Of a stretch of 64,000 nt of DNA, positions 29,086 through 39,519 are shown in pieces. The translations under genes were made by a program, and so were the position numbers. The notes below the pieces were generated by a model. That model was not told the origin of the DNA and did no database searches. It saw only the letters and a program-made list of their open reading frames with translations. The DNA is from a virus. Numbering within the stretch: the first letter of the stretch is position 1; each line of letters opens with the position of its first letter. The stretch spans positions 1 through 64,000 of IMG/VR virus record IMGVR_UViG_3300018910_000036; one strand, given 5' to 3'.

Positions 29086-29556
29086 CTAGTCAAAGAGCAG
29101 GGAAGGATCTTCGACACCCATCCATTCAGCTAATGCTTTAAGTTTCCCAGCAGGGATATCATCACTGAATTCAGAGGCAACATCAATAACAAATTGTTTT
29201 TCTGAGTCAACTGTAATCTTTTCAAGTTTATTTTTCATTTGTGCAATGTTACCTGTTTTAATCATCTTTGAAATTTCTTCTTTTGTGTGAGTGTTGTTCG
29301 TGTATGCTTCCGCATCAACAATTGATTCTTTGATTTGTTTTGTTGAGTCATCTTCATCAACAATAACTAATTCACCTTTATCAAAGCAGACGCTATTCAT
29401 TGTTAACCAGTCAACAACCTCTTTAGGTACTTCCTTGATCTCCGCCTTACCATTTTTGCTACCTGACCAAGTGAATTGTTTGAGTCCGCCATCCCCGGTG
29501 TACCCAACAAAATAAGAAGTATTTCTATAACGAGCCAATTTAACTTTATCAGACAT
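29086..29556 (-). CDS. capsid-proximal structural protein, 156 aa
   Basis: N-terminal beta part ([21 protein letters not shown]) and acidic helical C-terminus with a SAP-like or HeH-like ending ([23 protein letters not shown]). Such HeH/SAP-like ends occur in phage head-completion proteins. ATG after TAGGAGG. Lies between major capsid and connector. Confidence 0.62.
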   Translation of the reverse strand: MSDKVKLARYRNTSYFVGYTGDGGLKQFTWSGSKNGKAEIKEVPKEVVDWLTMNSVCFDKGELVIVDEDDSTKQIKESIVDAEAYTNNTHTKEEISKMIKTGNIAQMKNKLEKITVDSEKQFVIDVASEFSDDIPAGKLKALAEWMGVEDPSLLFD

Positions 29557-29590
29557 AATTTCCTCCTAGTTTATCCTCATAAATAAATTC

Positions 29591-30607
29591 TTAGATAGAG
29601 ACTGCTGCTTGTTCCTCAATAATTCCAATCGCTTCACCAAACAGAAGGTTAACAGAAGCAGATTGAGTGATTTTCATTTTAATTCTTTCATCTTCGATGT
29701 CTTGTTCAGTTAACTGTTTAAGCCCACCGTACTCAACAATAGAGAATGGTTTTTGTGACACTCCACCAGCAAACATATAACCTTTGTTTACAGGCAACTC
29801 AACTTTTGAGTTAGTTTCATCAGTGAATGGGTTTGTGAGGTTTACTGCAGTAGTTCTTCCAATTGTAGTAGGGTTTAAAGCAGTCAGAAGCTCATTTTTA
29901 ATGCCATCAGTTAGAAGGTTTTTATATGTAGAATCTGTAGCTTGTTGAAAAGCAAAGTAATCAATAAGAAGCGAGTCTCCAACAAATACTGGCCTACCTC
30001 CATAACGCTGAAGAACTGAAGCAACTTCATTATATTTTTGTAATGTAAGGTTTGAACCAACAGCCACGTTTTTTGGTGGAATTTTTCCTTTAGCAATAGC
30101 AGCAGCCGTTAATTGATGAATTTTATCCAAATACAATCGAACTTTTGCATTGGCAATGTCATTAACTAATTTGTTGAAGTACTCGACAGAATCAGTTACA
30201 AGATCAAGTGGCTCATAATAAAAACCAGTGGATAGCGTATATGGAACAGCAGGTACATTTTCTCGACCTTCAACACGGACTAGATCTACACCTGATCCAT
30301 TAGCAGACCAAATCACTTTTGCTTTGTTTTTCTTAGGGATTTTGATTAATTTTAGACTCCCTGGTTTCTCTTGTTCGTGATTTGCAAATAGAGTGATTAG
30401 ATTTGTAACCATTGGTTTTGCAATTTCATCTGCTTGCTGTACAACAAGCGTATTAAACTGGTGCAACATAGAAGGGTCAGGAGTAACAGTTCCATCACCA
30501 AATACTTTTTTAATATAAGTTTCGATATCCGATTTATCTGTGGCTTCCATCTTATTGTTGACCACACGGCTAAATAAGCCCTTAATTTTTACAGTGTCAA
30601 GTTTCAT
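29591..30607 (-). CDS. major capsid protein, 338 aa
   Basis: Size, acidic-basic balance and location after protease/scaffold and decoration genes fit an HK97-type capsid protein. Sequence shows an N-terminal arm (helical, residues 1-60), an E-loop type segment (KKNKAKVIWSANGSGVDLVRVEG) and an A-domain with GGRPVFVGDSLLIDYFAFQQ and the C-terminal VEYGGLKQLTEQDIEDERIK. By gene order this corresponds to SPbeta yonB, which I infer only. Confidence 0.85.
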   Translation of the reverse strand: MKLDTVKIKGLFSRVVNNKMEATDKSDIETYIKKVFGDGTVTPDPSMLHQFNTLVVQQADEIAKPMVTNLITLFANHEQEKPGSLKLIKIPKKNKAKVIWSANGSGVDLVRVEGRENVPAVPYTLSTGFYYEPLDLVTDSVEYFNKLVNDIANAKVRLYLDKIHQLTAAAIAKGKIPPKNVAVGSNLTLQKYNEVASVLQRYGGRPVFVGDSLLIDYFAFQQATDSTYKNLLTDGIKNELLTALNPTTIGRTTAVNLTNPFTDETNSKVELPVNKGYMFAGGVSQKPFSIVEYGGLKQLTEQDIEDERIKMKITQSASVNLLFGEAIGIIEEQAAVSI

Positions 30608-30647
30608 ATAATGTACTCCTTTTCAATAAATGTTTATTAAAGTTCTA

Positions 30648-31250
30648 TTAATCGCCAATGTCTACGGCTTTTGCTTGAGTCTCTGAACTTGTTCCAGGTA
30701 CTAAGCCTGTTTCTGATCCTGTAATTACCTCGAGACGTACCAGCTTTTCTCCCATTGTGTACTGGAGATCATCTTCGCTGTTTACAACAAGGAATTTAGC
30801 AGAAGAATCTGCAAAGTCAGCATGAGGTGAAGCAGGGTCGCTTAAAACATATTTTTCAGTTTTAATATCAAAGTGCGCCACTTGTCCTCGTTTAACTTCT
30901 TTGACGCCTTCATTCAAAGAGAAAGCAGAAACATCAAAACGTGTGTATCCTGGTTCCAAAATAACGATACGAGCATGTTCACCTTTAGCGTTATAGAAAT
31001 CAGTTAAAGACTCGCCCAAATAACGAACTTCGGGAGCTGCAATTAAGTAAGCTCTGTGCTTTTTATTGGAAAGTTTTTTTGCGATACGGTTTCCTTCTTC
31101 ATCAAAACCGAGTTCCACGAGCATAAAGTTGTCGATATCTGATCCTGAAACCTTGGCACCGTGAGCAAGTGTTTTAATTTTTAATGAATTTAAGTTACCA
31201 GTAGTATGTTTCCCTACTTCTGAGAGGGCAGTTTGTAGTCTAGTAGCCAT
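30648..31250 (-). CDS. capsid decoration protein-like, 200 aa
   Basis: Beta-rich protein beginning ATRLQTALSEVGKHTTGN, with YLGESLTDFYNAKGEHARIVILEPGY. Lies between protease/scaffold and capsid, where Firmicute phages code decoration or stabilising proteins. The C-terminus AKAVDIGD copies that of the tail tube protein, despite no other likeness. ATG after GGAGG. Confidence 0.68.
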   Translation of the reverse strand: MATRLQTALSEVGKHTTGNLNSLKIKTLAHGAKVSGSDIDNFMLVELGFDEEGNRIAKKLSNKKHRAYLIAAPEVRYLGESLTDFYNAKGEHARIVILEPGYTRFDVSAFSLNEGVKEVKRGQVAHFDIKTEKYVLSDPASPHADFADSSAKFLVVNSEDDLQYTMGEKLVRLEVITGSETGLVPGTSSETQAKAVDIGD

Positions 31251-31273
31251 TTATAAATCCTCCATTTTATTTT

Positions 31274-32725
31274 TTAAGATGAATAGCGTGATTCAAATGA
31301 GTCGTCCTCTTTAAGTAATTTTTCACGTTTGCTGGACAACTCTCTAATAAAAACTCCATCCTGATCAGTTGCTTGGTCTACAAGATCAACCAACATTGAA
31401 TTCAATTGAAGAATTGCCTTGTCAGTTTCTTCGCTGTCTTTTGCAGATGTTAAAATAAGATTTTGAACTTCTTCAGTTTCGAATTTCTCTTCAGCATTAA
31501 GAGCTTCGAATTTAGACTTGTAGAATTCTTTCTTTTCTTGAACTCTTTTTTCGAATTCAGCTTTTTCATGTTTTTCTTTGAACGGTTTTAGCTCTTCTAC
31601 AGCAGAATTTAATTGAATGAGTTTTTCGCTTGCTGCGTTGAACTGCTTTTCAAGCTCGGATTTACTCTCTTTAATTTCATTAAATTGATTAGAGAGTTCT
31701 GCAATTGTTGTGTCTTTTTCATTTAACTGACTTTGAATTTCTTCAGGGACAACTTCTTCCCAGTTTCGTTTTAAGAAGACTTCTGTTTTAGAGTCCAAAT
31801 CAATTGTCAAAGTATCCCCATTTATGGTGTAGTTAACTTTGTAATATTTGTCGTAAGAATTATCTTCAGACCAGCTATAAATGTTTACAATAAAGTATGT
31901 ATCATACACATCAGCAATATAGGATTCCTCGTTTGATTCTAGAGTTGGGTCAAGCTGATTATAGATAAGTGCCCTTATGTCTGAATGTGATAACTCAAAG
32001 ACTTTTTTAAATTTATCCACTTTTTCACCTTCCTTTTGTTTTTCTTGGGTAGCGGCTTGTGCTACTAACCTCTCGAATTCTTGCAGCTCATTAAAGCTCA
32101 CTAAACGAGATGAATCGTAAGCAGGGAGGACAACATCGTGTTCGCCACGCTTCTCAGAATTCAAGATTGCATGACCTTCTAAATAAATGGGTGTTTCAAT
32201 ATACTCTATCCCATCTTTAATAGAGTAATTTGAATATAAAATTTCACAGCTAGTGTTTATGTTGATACCCCGTGAATACCATTCCATCAAAAGCTCACAT
32301 GCATCACTGAATCGCGAACTCCATAATACTGCATCGGCGGCCAAAACTTCTTTTTTTCCTTCTGCGGTATCGATCTCCATAATATATCCTTCAGAAGTAA
32401 ACACTCCGATTGGAGTAGTATCTCTCTTAACTTCAAGTTCACCGTGTTTATCAGTACCTAAATATACTTCATGCGATCCAAGAGTATCAGTAGCAGTGTT
32501 GATTTCTTCAACCTCATGATACTTTGCAACAATAGGCTTATTGATAATAGTAGGGGAGGCGTCCATAGCGACTTCCTTAGAAATGACTGTATTATTGTGA
32601 GATGTCTCAAAGTCAAAAATGATAAAAGTGCAGGGGAGTTTTGTGGGATCATCTGTTTTCTTTATCTCATTAAGCTGCAATTGAAAAACTTTTTTCTTTT
32701 GCTTGTTGGTCAAACGGTTATTCAC
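31274..32725 (-). CDS. prohead protease-scaffold fusion, 483 aa
   Basis: N-terminal ~230 residues resemble capsid maturation proteases (FSDACELLMEWYSRGI... YLEGHAILN... LPAYDSSRLVSF). The middle is a short globular insert, and residues ~340-430 form a long coiled coil (QLNEKDTTIAELSNQFNEI) like scaffold proteins. I cannot place the catalytic triad with certainty. Between portal and capsid genes, as usual for protease-scaffold proteins. TTG/ATG start region: begins MNNRLTNKQKKK. Confidence 0.72.
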   Translation of the reverse strand: MNNRLTNKQKKKVFQLQLNEIKKTDDPTKLPCTFIIFDFETSHNNTVISKEVAMDASPTIINKPIVAKYHEVEEINTATDTLGSHEVYLGTDKHGELEVKRDTTPIGVFTSEGYIMEIDTAEGKKEVLAADAVLWSSRFSDACELLMEWYSRGININTSCEILYSNYSIKDGIEYIETPIYLEGHAILNSEKRGEHDVVLPAYDSSRLVSFNELQEFERLVAQAATQEKQKEGEKVDKFKKVFELSHSDIRALIYNQLDPTLESNEESYIADVYDTYFIVNIYSWSEDNSYDKYYKVNYTINGDTLTIDLDSKTEVFLKRNWEEVVPEEIQSQLNEKDTTIAELSNQFNEIKESKSELEKQFNAASEKLIQLNSAVEELKPFKEKHEKAEFEKRVQEKKEFYKSKFEALNAEEKFETEEVQNLILTSAKDSEETDKAILQLNSMLVDLVDQATDQDGVFIRELSSKREKLLKEDDSFESRYSS

Positions 32726-32746
32726 CTCCTTTCAAAATATTGCAAA

Positions 32747-34267
32747 TTATTTTGGAAGACTGTTTCCATTTGATGTCGCAGATTTAATGGTGTTTTCATT
32801 AGTGCTCTCATCTACAACAGGGTGTCCAACTTCATTGCCTGTATATGTATAGGATGTTTGATAAGGCCTTATCTTATCTTGAAGATTTAACTCATCTGTT
32901 TCATATAAAGTTTGTTCCAAATAACTTTCCCATGACACGCCTGCAATATTGTCGATAACATGTTTAATTGACCATCCTTTATCATTAAGCTTAATGAGAA
33001 TGTCCATCTTTTCTTTAAGAGTTAAAGGCTTATCTTTGTCATAGTTCATGTAATAATTATCTTTTTGACCTGCAGGAAGGATAAGATTAAAGAGTTTTTG
33101 ATATACTTCTTGTTCAACTTCCTCCATTAAGACGCCAATTCTTTTGTAAAAGGTATCTAAGTTTAATGAAGACGTTGCATAGTTGCCACCCTCACCATTT
33201 AGTAAAGAGCCTGATAAACCATAAGCAGATTGTATGTCACTGTTGATATGATCAAATTTCGCTCCGTCTAATCCATCAGCTTTCACATCTGGGAATGCTA
33301 AACTTGCAAAGTCGGGGATTGAGACAACTGTAACCCCATCTTTATTGTTTTTTTCTAAAGCAGTTTTAACTCCAGAGTGTACTTTTTGTTTTACTGCCTT
33401 TGGAAGTTTAAGGTTTGTGTATTCACCTTTTCCCTTATCAGTCCCGATAGTTAAAACCGCAACTGCATTAATGATTTTATTAGCAATTGCCCTTTCAACA
33501 TCTTTGAGTTTCTTTTTATGTAGAACATCATACAATCCTGGTGTAACCCATGATGTACCTAATCCCTGATTTCTTTTTAATGTTCCAGTTCGAAGTGGAA
33601 ATGTCCGTTCTTGAGGAAGTTCCTTGTATCTGTGTTTCTCACGATCTTGAAGGAAGTTTTCATAATCGGAATTCTTAATGAAAGGGGAAAAGCTGTTTAG
33701 CAGCTCTTTTCTATAGTCCTCTTTAATGTTGCTAAAATACTCCATATCGATTAAACAAACCCAATCACCGTTTCTTCTGAAAGCTGGAAAAACATATTTA
33801 ACACTGTCGAACACAAAAGGGTAGGGGGATTTATCGTCTCCTAGCCAAATTCCAACGAGTGTTCCTGCTGCTGCAGTTTGTTTTAGCAAGTCGCGTGTTA
33901 ATCTTTTATGCTTTACTCTATGGAGGGCTTTATTTAAAAGGGATATGTGCTTATCAGAGGACTTGCTTTTTGTAAAGGAATCAATTTTATAATTCAAAGT
34001 GGGGAGGGCTTCAATTAACTCAAATAGTTGATGTATCTCAGCGGTTGAAATATAGAAATATTGAGCAAGATCTTCTATCTCTTCCTGAAATTCATCAGGA
34101 TCAGAAAAATATTCTTTTAACTGCTTAGCATCTACTTCGCTTATAATACCTTGAGAAAATAAGTTAGAAACAAAGCCAGATGCATAAGTAGACACATAGG
34201 TGCTGTAATCGTTCAGCAGCTTTTTGTACTCCTCCGATTCAATATCGATTTTTTTAATATCAGTCAT
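32747..34267 (-). CDS. yonE: portal protein (YonE-like), 506 aa
   Basis: Twelve-fold portal through which DNA is packaged. Helical N-terminus, a central region (LKRNQGLGTSWVTPGLYDVL, KGKGEYTNLKLP, SIPDFASLAFPDVKADGLD, SGSLLNGEGGNYATSSLNLD) typical of SPP1/SPbeta-type portals, and a helical crown at the end. In SPbeta this is YonE, which the ICEBs1 protein SpbK recognises to trigger abortive infection, so this variant matters for host defence. Just downstream of the terminase. Confidence 0.88.
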   Translation of the reverse strand: MTDIKKIDIESEEYKKLLNDYSTYVSTYASGFVSNLFSQGIISEVDAKQLKEYFSDPDEFQEEIEDLAQYFYISTAEIHQLFELIEALPTLNYKIDSFTKSKSSDKHISLLNKALHRVKHKRLTRDLLKQTAAAGTLVGIWLGDDKSPYPFVFDSVKYVFPAFRRNGDWVCLIDMEYFSNIKEDYRKELLNSFSPFIKNSDYENFLQDREKHRYKELPQERTFPLRTGTLKRNQGLGTSWVTPGLYDVLHKKKLKDVERAIANKIINAVAVLTIGTDKGKGEYTNLKLPKAVKQKVHSGVKTALEKNNKDGVTVVSIPDFASLAFPDVKADGLDGAKFDHINSDIQSAYGLSGSLLNGEGGNYATSSLNLDTFYKRIGVLMEEVEQEVYQKLFNLILPAGQKDNYYMNYDKDKPLTLKEKMDILIKLNDKGWSIKHVIDNIAGVSWESYLEQTLYETDELNLQDKIRPYQTSYTYTGNEVGHPVVDESTNENTIKSATSNGNSLPK

Positions 34268-34284
34268 ACTTCACCTCATTTCTT

Positions 34285-36054
34285 TTAAAAGTAGACAAGA
34301 TCATCATCAATGTCATATTCTGTTTGTTTGTTGAGTTTCCGTTCTAAAAGAGTGGCTACATAATTTCCGTATGCCACGGAACTATATCTGTCTTTCCGTT
34401 TACTCTTAGGTTCTTTTAGCTTAACTTGACCATTATCGTTGTACTCAGCTTCAAGGTTTATCATTTCATTGATCAACAAGGTGATTTGGACATAAGATGA
34501 GATAAATTTGGCCTTGGTTTCTTCCGGTAAGGCTTCGTAGCCTTTGAATCGCTTCAAATATTCTCGACCTTCATTTTCATTAATAGGGATTTTAATTTTT
34601 CCTCGTTTAAATCCATCTTTAAGAAGAACTGCAATCTCACTATTTAATTGAGCGTTACCTTTAATACTGTAAATGAGTTTTTCAGCATTTTGATATGTGC
34701 AACGTTCAGCCATTTTTTCGTCATTGATACAAGAAAGCGGTTCATATTCTTTAGCTCTTTCTTTATCATATAGAGGCTGACAAAGCGCATCATATACACC
34801 TAGACCAATGCTTTGAGTATCTAGCACAATATAGTCACATGCATAATCTTCGAATAATTGTCTTATCCTTGTTGCTTGTGAACCTGTGTGTCCACCAACT
34901 ATGCTCTCCATATAAACAATATGTCTATCATAACCATTAGAATTTGGAATTAATCTGAAAACGGTATACACACTAGCGTCATTGTCTTTACCTGCCATGC
35001 CAGCGATGTCGTTGCTAATTAACCTTAATTCTCCAGGTTTTTTGTTTTCAAATTTAAAATTGGAATCTTTAATGAGGTCATAGTAATCAGGCGGGAATAG
35101 GGGAGAGGCGAGCTTTCGATTTTTTTCAAGATCTTCAAATTTAAAATAAGCTTTTTCAGATTCTCCGAACCACAATGCTTCCATTTCCATTGACCAGCCA
35201 ATGGGGTCAAAGTCTTCTTCAGACATTTCATCCTTTACTTGGTCTTTATCGAGGAGTCCTTCTCTAATAGCAATTTGATAAGGAAGACCGCATACAAAAT
35301 ACTTTGATCCTTTCATCATTGCGTTAAAATAGGTTACAAACCTGCCGTATGACCAGTGAACTTTATACCAGCAGGAGGATAAGTAAATTTCTTTGTTTCG
35401 TTCTTTTAGATGAGCATATTCTTCTTTTTCAAGATATTTTGGAGACCTTGGAGCGGTAAGAAACTTTCTCAGTACTTTGCTAATGATCTCAAAATCGACC
35501 ATTCTGAACTCGTCCACAATTAAAAGGTTTGCACGTTTTGAGCGAGCTCCGTCGTTTGATGCAACAATTTTAATCCAACTACCATTATGGAATTCAACCC
35601 TTGCGTCATTAGCTGAAGTTTTTAAGTCCTCAATTTCTCGTTTTAAATTCGGGGACTCTTTTCGCAAATCATCAATTTTTTCAATAACTTCTCTTGCTTG
35701 TCCTTTAGTTCCTGAAGCAATGACTATCTTTGTACCAGGAAATAGTATGGCTTGAACACAGCAGTACACCGACGTTAACCAAGTTTTACCCTGTCCGCGA
35801 CTAGCTAAATACATGAAATAATGGTTGTGAACCATCATATAAATCAAAATGCATTGAAATAATTTAAGGGTTATTCCTAAGTATTCTTTTACAAATCGAT
35901 GGGGGTTAGCCCGATAAAAAGAAGCCCAAGCACCAATGCCATCCATCAATCTTTCTGATTTAGATTTTTTGTTGAAGTTCTTGCCTTTATTGAAGAGATT
36001 AATCCCTCTACTATGTTTTTTTCGATCTGTTGTAAAGTTACTGTATGAGGCCAT
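34285..36054 (-). CDS. yonF: terminase large subunit (YonF-like), 589 aa
   Basis: Packaging motor and headful nuclease. ATPase domain shows Walker A at about residues 84-92 (SRGQGKTW) and Walker B at 176-182 (LLIVDE). The RNase H-like nuclease part shows [18 protein letters not shown] near 350 and [10 protein letters not shown] later. It starts inside the last codons of the upstream gene (17-base overlap), using GAGG nine bases before the ATG. Confidence 0.93.
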   Translation of the reverse strand: MASYSNFTTDRKKHSRGINLFNKGKNFNKKSKSERLMDGIGAWASFYRANPHRFVKEYLGITLKLFQCILIYMMVHNHYFMYLASRGQGKTWLTSVYCCVQAILFPGTKIVIASGTKGQAREVIEKIDDLRKESPNLKREIEDLKTSANDARVEFHNGSWIKIVASNDGARSKRANLLIVDEFRMVDFEIISKVLRKFLTAPRSPKYLEKEEYAHLKERNKEIYLSSCWYKVHWSYGRFVTYFNAMMKGSKYFVCGLPYQIAIREGLLDKDQVKDEMSEEDFDPIGWSMEMEALWFGESEKAYFKFEDLEKNRKLASPLFPPDYYDLIKDSNFKFENKKPGELRLISNDIAGMAGKDNDASVYTVFRLIPNSNGYDRHIVYMESIVGGHTGSQATRIRQLFEDYACDYIVLDTQSIGLGVYDALCQPLYDKERAKEYEPLSCINDEKMAERCTYQNAEKLIYSIKGNAQLNSEIAVLLKDGFKRGKIKIPINENEGREYLKRFKGYEALPEETKAKFISSYVQITLLINEMINLEAEYNDNGQVKLKEPKSKRKDRYSSVAYGNYVATLLERKLNKQTEYDIDDDLVYF

Positions 36055-36970
36055 TTTCGTTTACCTCGTCTTCTTCTTCATCTACAGGCTCTTCAACAGT
36101 GTGCTTTTTCATTTCGTCCCAATATTCATTTGAATAGTCATTCTTAATACCAAGCATCCTTGATAAGTGACCTAAGAAAAATACTTTTATGTACTTACCA
36201 ATCCTATCAGGATCTTTCCAACGAGACTCAGGTTCTGGAATTGGCCTTTCGTTTTCATATTTTTTTATCAATGTACCGAAGGTCTCTTGTTCAACACCAC
36301 TAGCGCCTGATTCTTGAACTGGTTTTAGATTACTCGATCCCAATAAATCCTGTAGTGTTTTTTGCTGCTGGTCGACTTTCTCTCCATTTTCCCGACGCTT
36401 ACGAATATCCAGCATTGTTAGACAAATTTGATTTATAAGCAGTTCCATTCCTTTAGAATCGCATTCATATCTATTTGTAAAGTCTATGTACTCATTTTGA
36501 AGCCATAAATAATCCTCAATAGATAGACCGCGTCCCCAAAACTGAATGAATTCATCAATGTCTTCCTGTGTCACATTTTCATCGCTTTTAGCAAGCAACA
36601 TTTTCTTTGTATGTTCTTGTTCTTCTTCAAAATCATATTCGCTATCTGACCAATTTTTGGAGATGAAATCCTTCATTCCGATATTTTTCATGTAGACACC
36701 AAAAACATTGGCATCACCATTTTTAGATTTTGTTTTTGCTTCATCTATTGAAGCTATCCAAATATCATAAATAAAAGGGCGATCAATCATACGTAAAATG
36801 TTTTGTACATGTGTTAAATTTTCAGGGTCTTTCTTATATTCAGTTTGAAGACACATCTTACAGACTGTTAGTTTTCCTGTAGCAGCGTTAAACAAGGATT
36901 CAGATTTATAAAACTGAGAAATAGCATGAGCTTTCCCACAGCAGGAGCACATAAGTTTTTGTGTAGCCAT
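36038..36970 (-). CDS. zinc-finger protein upstream of terminase, 310 aa
   Basis: N-terminal four-cysteine zinc site (CSCCGKAH... [10 protein letters not shown]), helical acidic body, and basic linker. The place just before the large terminase suggests a DNA-recognition (small terminase-like) role, but I see no classic HTH. ATG after GGAGGTGAATCA; an in-frame start 29 codons upstream would include the terminator region and is rejected. The last codons overlap the terminase start. Confidence 0.65.
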   Translation of the reverse strand: MATQKLMCSCCGKAHAISQFYKSESLFNAATGKLTVCKMCLQTEYKKDPENLTHVQNILRMIDRPFIYDIWIASIDEAKTKSKNGDANVFGVYMKNIGMKDFISKNWSDSEYDFEEEQEHTKKMLLAKSDENVTQEDIDEFIQFWGRGLSIEDYLWLQNEYIDFTNRYECDSKGMELLINQICLTMLDIRKRRENGEKVDQQQKTLQDLLGSSNLKPVQESGASGVEQETFGTLIKKYENERPIPEPESRWKDPDRIGKYIKVFFLGHLSRMLGIKNDYSNEYWDEMKKHTVEEPVDEEEDEVNENGLIQ

Positions 36971-37003
36971 TGATTCACCTCCAATATTGTTAGTAAAACA
37001 CAT

Positions 37004-37068
37004 TTTATAAAACGCCCAGCAATAGAGAGGTAGAGGAGAAGAGACCTCAATCATCACTGGGCGTTCTA
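37004..37068 (-). terminator. long-stem terminator
   Basis: Minus-strand AACGCCCAG ... CTGGGCGTT with an inner GAGG/CCTC pairing and TTTTATAAAA after it. Lies between the P-loop gene and the zinc-finger gene. Confidence 0.7.
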
Positions 37069-37077
37069 AAAAGGTGT

Positions 37078-37668
37078 TTAAACTAAAGAGGAGAGGACAT
37101 CATCATGATGAAATCCTCCCTTAATTTCAATGCCTTGTCTCTTAATTTGATGCAACTGTTCTTTTGAAACACTACAATCAATGTATACCCCGTTAGGAAA
37201 GCTACTGCCCCTTAAGTCATTAACTGAGAATACAGTGCAGTTAATCCCTTTTTTCTTTGCAAGCGCGCTTCCATACATTTCTGTGTTGGCTCCTACAATA
37301 ACTGGAAACCCATTTTCTTGCGATAGTCTAAGAAGTAAAGTTGTTTTACCTTTGCCTCGATCAGAATCACCAACGATAACAAGTTTAGAAGTTGTGTTGT
37401 GAAACCTTCTTTGCAATTCTTTGTCTACATCATTGTAACTGACATATTGCAAACTATCAGAGCTTGAAGTAATTGTCCCATGAGCTGCAATGCTACCATA
37501 CCCTGACTCAATGCTAAATTTTTGCTGGTTTCTATTAACTCCCATATATTCATGCATTTTGCCTAGAACTTTACTAATCTCTTGATCACATCTATAGCCA
37601 GACTGTTTCAACTTAATGAGCTGTTCCAAATGATTGTTCATCAATTCAATTTCTTCTGTTCTATCCAT
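37078..37668 (-). CDS. P-loop ATPase-like protein, 196 aa
   Basis: Helical N-terminus (1-90), then a beta strand and Walker A loop (VIVGDSDRGKGKTTLLLRL, residues 97-115). The rest has an EMYGSALAKKKG segment and a short Walker-B-like VYIDCSV. Small size suggests a minimal ATPase, perhaps for DNA packaging or segregation. Start at the fourth in-frame ATG, nine bases after GAGG. Not assigned to a family. Confidence 0.68.
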   Translation of the reverse strand: MDRTEEIELMNNHLEQLIKLKQSGYRCDQEISKVLGKMHEYMGVNRNQQKFSIESGYGSIAAHGTITSSSDSLQYVSYNDVDKELQRRFHNTTSKLVIVGDSDRGKGKTTLLLRLSQENGFPVIVGANTEMYGSALAKKKGINCTVFSVNDLRGSSFPNGVYIDCSVSKEQLHQIKRQGIEIKGGFHHDDVLSSLV

Positions 37669-37722
37669 CTTCATCATCCTCATCGTTTAATTGAATAAAA
37701 TTAAAGATTTATTCAGATACAC

Positions 37723-37845
37723 TTAAATATTTTTAAACAAACCTTCTTTTGTTTTATCTGCATCCAATGTTCCATTTACTTTTAAATTAAGGGCTACAGG
37801 TCGGTTCCCAGCCAAATTTTCAATTAAAAACCTTCTTAGTTTCAT
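37723..37845 (-). CDS. very small late protein, 40 aa
   Basis: Begins MKLRRFLIENLAGNRPVALN, ends EGLFKNI; strong GGAGGG six bases before the ATG makes it convincing despite its size. Lies between the 128 aa and P-loop genes with no terminator between. Function unknown. Confidence 0.6.
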   Translation of the reverse strand: MKLRRFLIENLAGNRPVALNLKVNGTLDADKTKEGLFKNI

Positions 37846-37857
37846 TAAAATCCCTCC

Positions 37858-38244
37858 TTAAAGATTATTCCCGGTATTTGGGTAATTGTGATACTCATGC
37901 TTATCTAGATTTTCCTCAATCTGATTTACAGAAGACACTAAGTCAATAAGCATTTTGTTTATATCTTCATAGACGTTGCTTAAACTGTAATAGGCTTTAA
38001 AATCTTCTTCGTCAAAGGATTTCCGAATAAAACTTTCTAGACCTTGTCTTTCAACAAGGACTAACTTAATAACTTTTGATAAATGTTCAGCTTCATCTTT
38101 ATTTGGATGATTGAACATTGCAATGTATTCTCTTAAAGCTTTAGCAACAGTCTTATATGCTGGATAATTTCCGTCTATCCGCAATTTCGCGAGTTTTTCT
38201 AGACATTTGTTTAAGTTTTCTTTTACAAATTCCATATTGTTCAT
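37858..38244 (-). CDS. helical protein, 128 aa
   Basis: All-helical soluble protein (FVKENLNKCLEKLAKLRI; LSNVYEDINKMLIDLVSSV). ATG ten bases after AAAGGAG; an upstream in-frame start would lack a ribosome site. Second gene downstream of yonK. Family not recognised. Confidence 0.6.
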   Translation of the reverse strand: MNNMEFVKENLNKCLEKLAKLRIDGNYPAYKTVAKALREYIAMFNHPNKDEAEHLSKVIKLVLVERQGLESFIRKSFDEEDFKAYYSLSNVYEDINKMLIDLVSSVNQIEENLDKHEYHNYPNTGNNL

Positions 38245-38289
38245 TATGTATTTCTCCTTTGCGATTGGTCGCAACCCTTAAATTGGTTT

Positions 38290-39507
38290 TTAATTTAATA
38301 TGTAATCGTACTGAATAACCCGGCCTTTACCAGACTCATAAATTGAAAGGTTAGCTCCAGCTTTAGCACCTGTCATTAGCCCATCACTATAATCGTCTGA
38401 TCCCATCACAGAAGGGAGTTGTATTACCTGAATATTATGTGTGGCTGCTTCGCCAACTGTAAGCATGTTTCCATGATGGAAGTGGGACACATATAAATAG
38501 TCGTAGAATTTTCGCTTCAATTGTGAAATGTCACGAATAGCGTTCTTTTTATTTTTTAATTGGTGACCATGACAAGCTGCAATTTCAAACTCCAGTAATT
38601 TGAAGTCTACGATAGCTTCATCTTGAAGCGGAACTTCAATTCGCTCATTGTCTTTAAGCATGTCATGAATATATGTGGCAATGATACGCTCAACATCTTC
38701 TTTAGGCATTTCCAAACGACTTGTATTATGTAATCTTAACTCTGTATGATTAGCAGAGGGGATATGTATGTATTTGATCTTTACGTATTTAGAAAGTTCT
38801 TTAAGCCATTCAGCTTTATAGCGAGAGTATTTAATGACTTGATCAATAAAACCGTACTGTAAAGCTGTTAGTTGAGACACACGCAATGCCATTCCTTCAA
38901 CACTGTCAGCACCATTTAGTACAACCAATTCATCCAGACTTTCTTTTTTTATGTATTCAACGGTCTCAGAGAGAATTTGACTCATACGTTCAAGATAAAT
39001 TTGCTCATTATATTCGTTATTACAACTTTTAAATTGTTTACCAAAATGCTCATCACCAAAGCCGAGGATAGCAGCTCTTTTTCTCTTGTTCCTTTCCAGT
39101 ACCTCAAAAGAGGGAGGAGGGAGCGTGCCAATTTCTTTGATGGCTTGAGATACATTTTCATAAAGGAGTTCGGTTCTGCCTTTTATTCGCGTTTCCTTAT
39201 GAAATTCATGTTTAACAGCCTGAAGTTTCTTTCGTTCTTTCATAACCTCCAACTTTTCCATTTCCAATTCGATTAAGGCTGCGTCCGAATCTGCTGATTT
39301 TTCTTTTTGGTATTCAACCCCCTCAATGAAATTTTTGAACCACTTCCTATAAGCGGATTCTCCTTTATTTTCACCAGTTTCTTTGTTAATAAGCTCCTTA
39401 ATTTCTTCCCAGTTTAAATCATAAACATCTTTATTGGAGCAAATTCTAATTTTCCATTCTTTTAAATTCTCATCAGAGCGGCGCTTCGTTTGAATAGGAT
39501 CGATCAT
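38290..39507 (-). CDS. calcineurin-like metallophosphoesterase, 405 aa
   Basis: Metal-binding motifs in order: GFGDEHFGKQ (instead of GDxH), LNGADSVEG (near residue 200), SANHTE (GNHE-type), ACHGH and SHFHH. The N-terminal ~120 residues hold a possible helix-turn segment and coiled coil. Likely a nuclease or phosphatase of the phage; SPbeta yonJ holds this place. It directly follows yonK and is probably one of the first genes of the late transcript. Confidence 0.82.
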   Translation of the reverse strand: MIDPIQTKRRSDENLKEWKIRICSNKDVYDLNWEEIKELINKETGENKGESAYRKWFKNFIEGVEYQKEKSADSDAALIELEMEKLEVMKERKKLQAVKHEFHKETRIKGRTELLYENVSQAIKEIGTLPPPSFEVLERNKRKRAAILGFGDEHFGKQFKSCNNEYNEQIYLERMSQILSETVEYIKKESLDELVVLNGADSVEGMALRVSQLTALQYGFIDQVIKYSRYKAEWLKELSKYVKIKYIHIPSANHTELRLHNTSRLEMPKEDVERIIATYIHDMLKDNERIEVPLQDEAIVDFKLLEFEIAACHGHQLKNKKNAIRDISQLKRKFYDYLYVSHFHHGNMLTVGEAATHNIQVIQLPSVMGSDDYSDGLMTGAKAGANLSIYESGKGRVIQYDYILN

Positions 39508-39519
39508 TCAATCACCATC

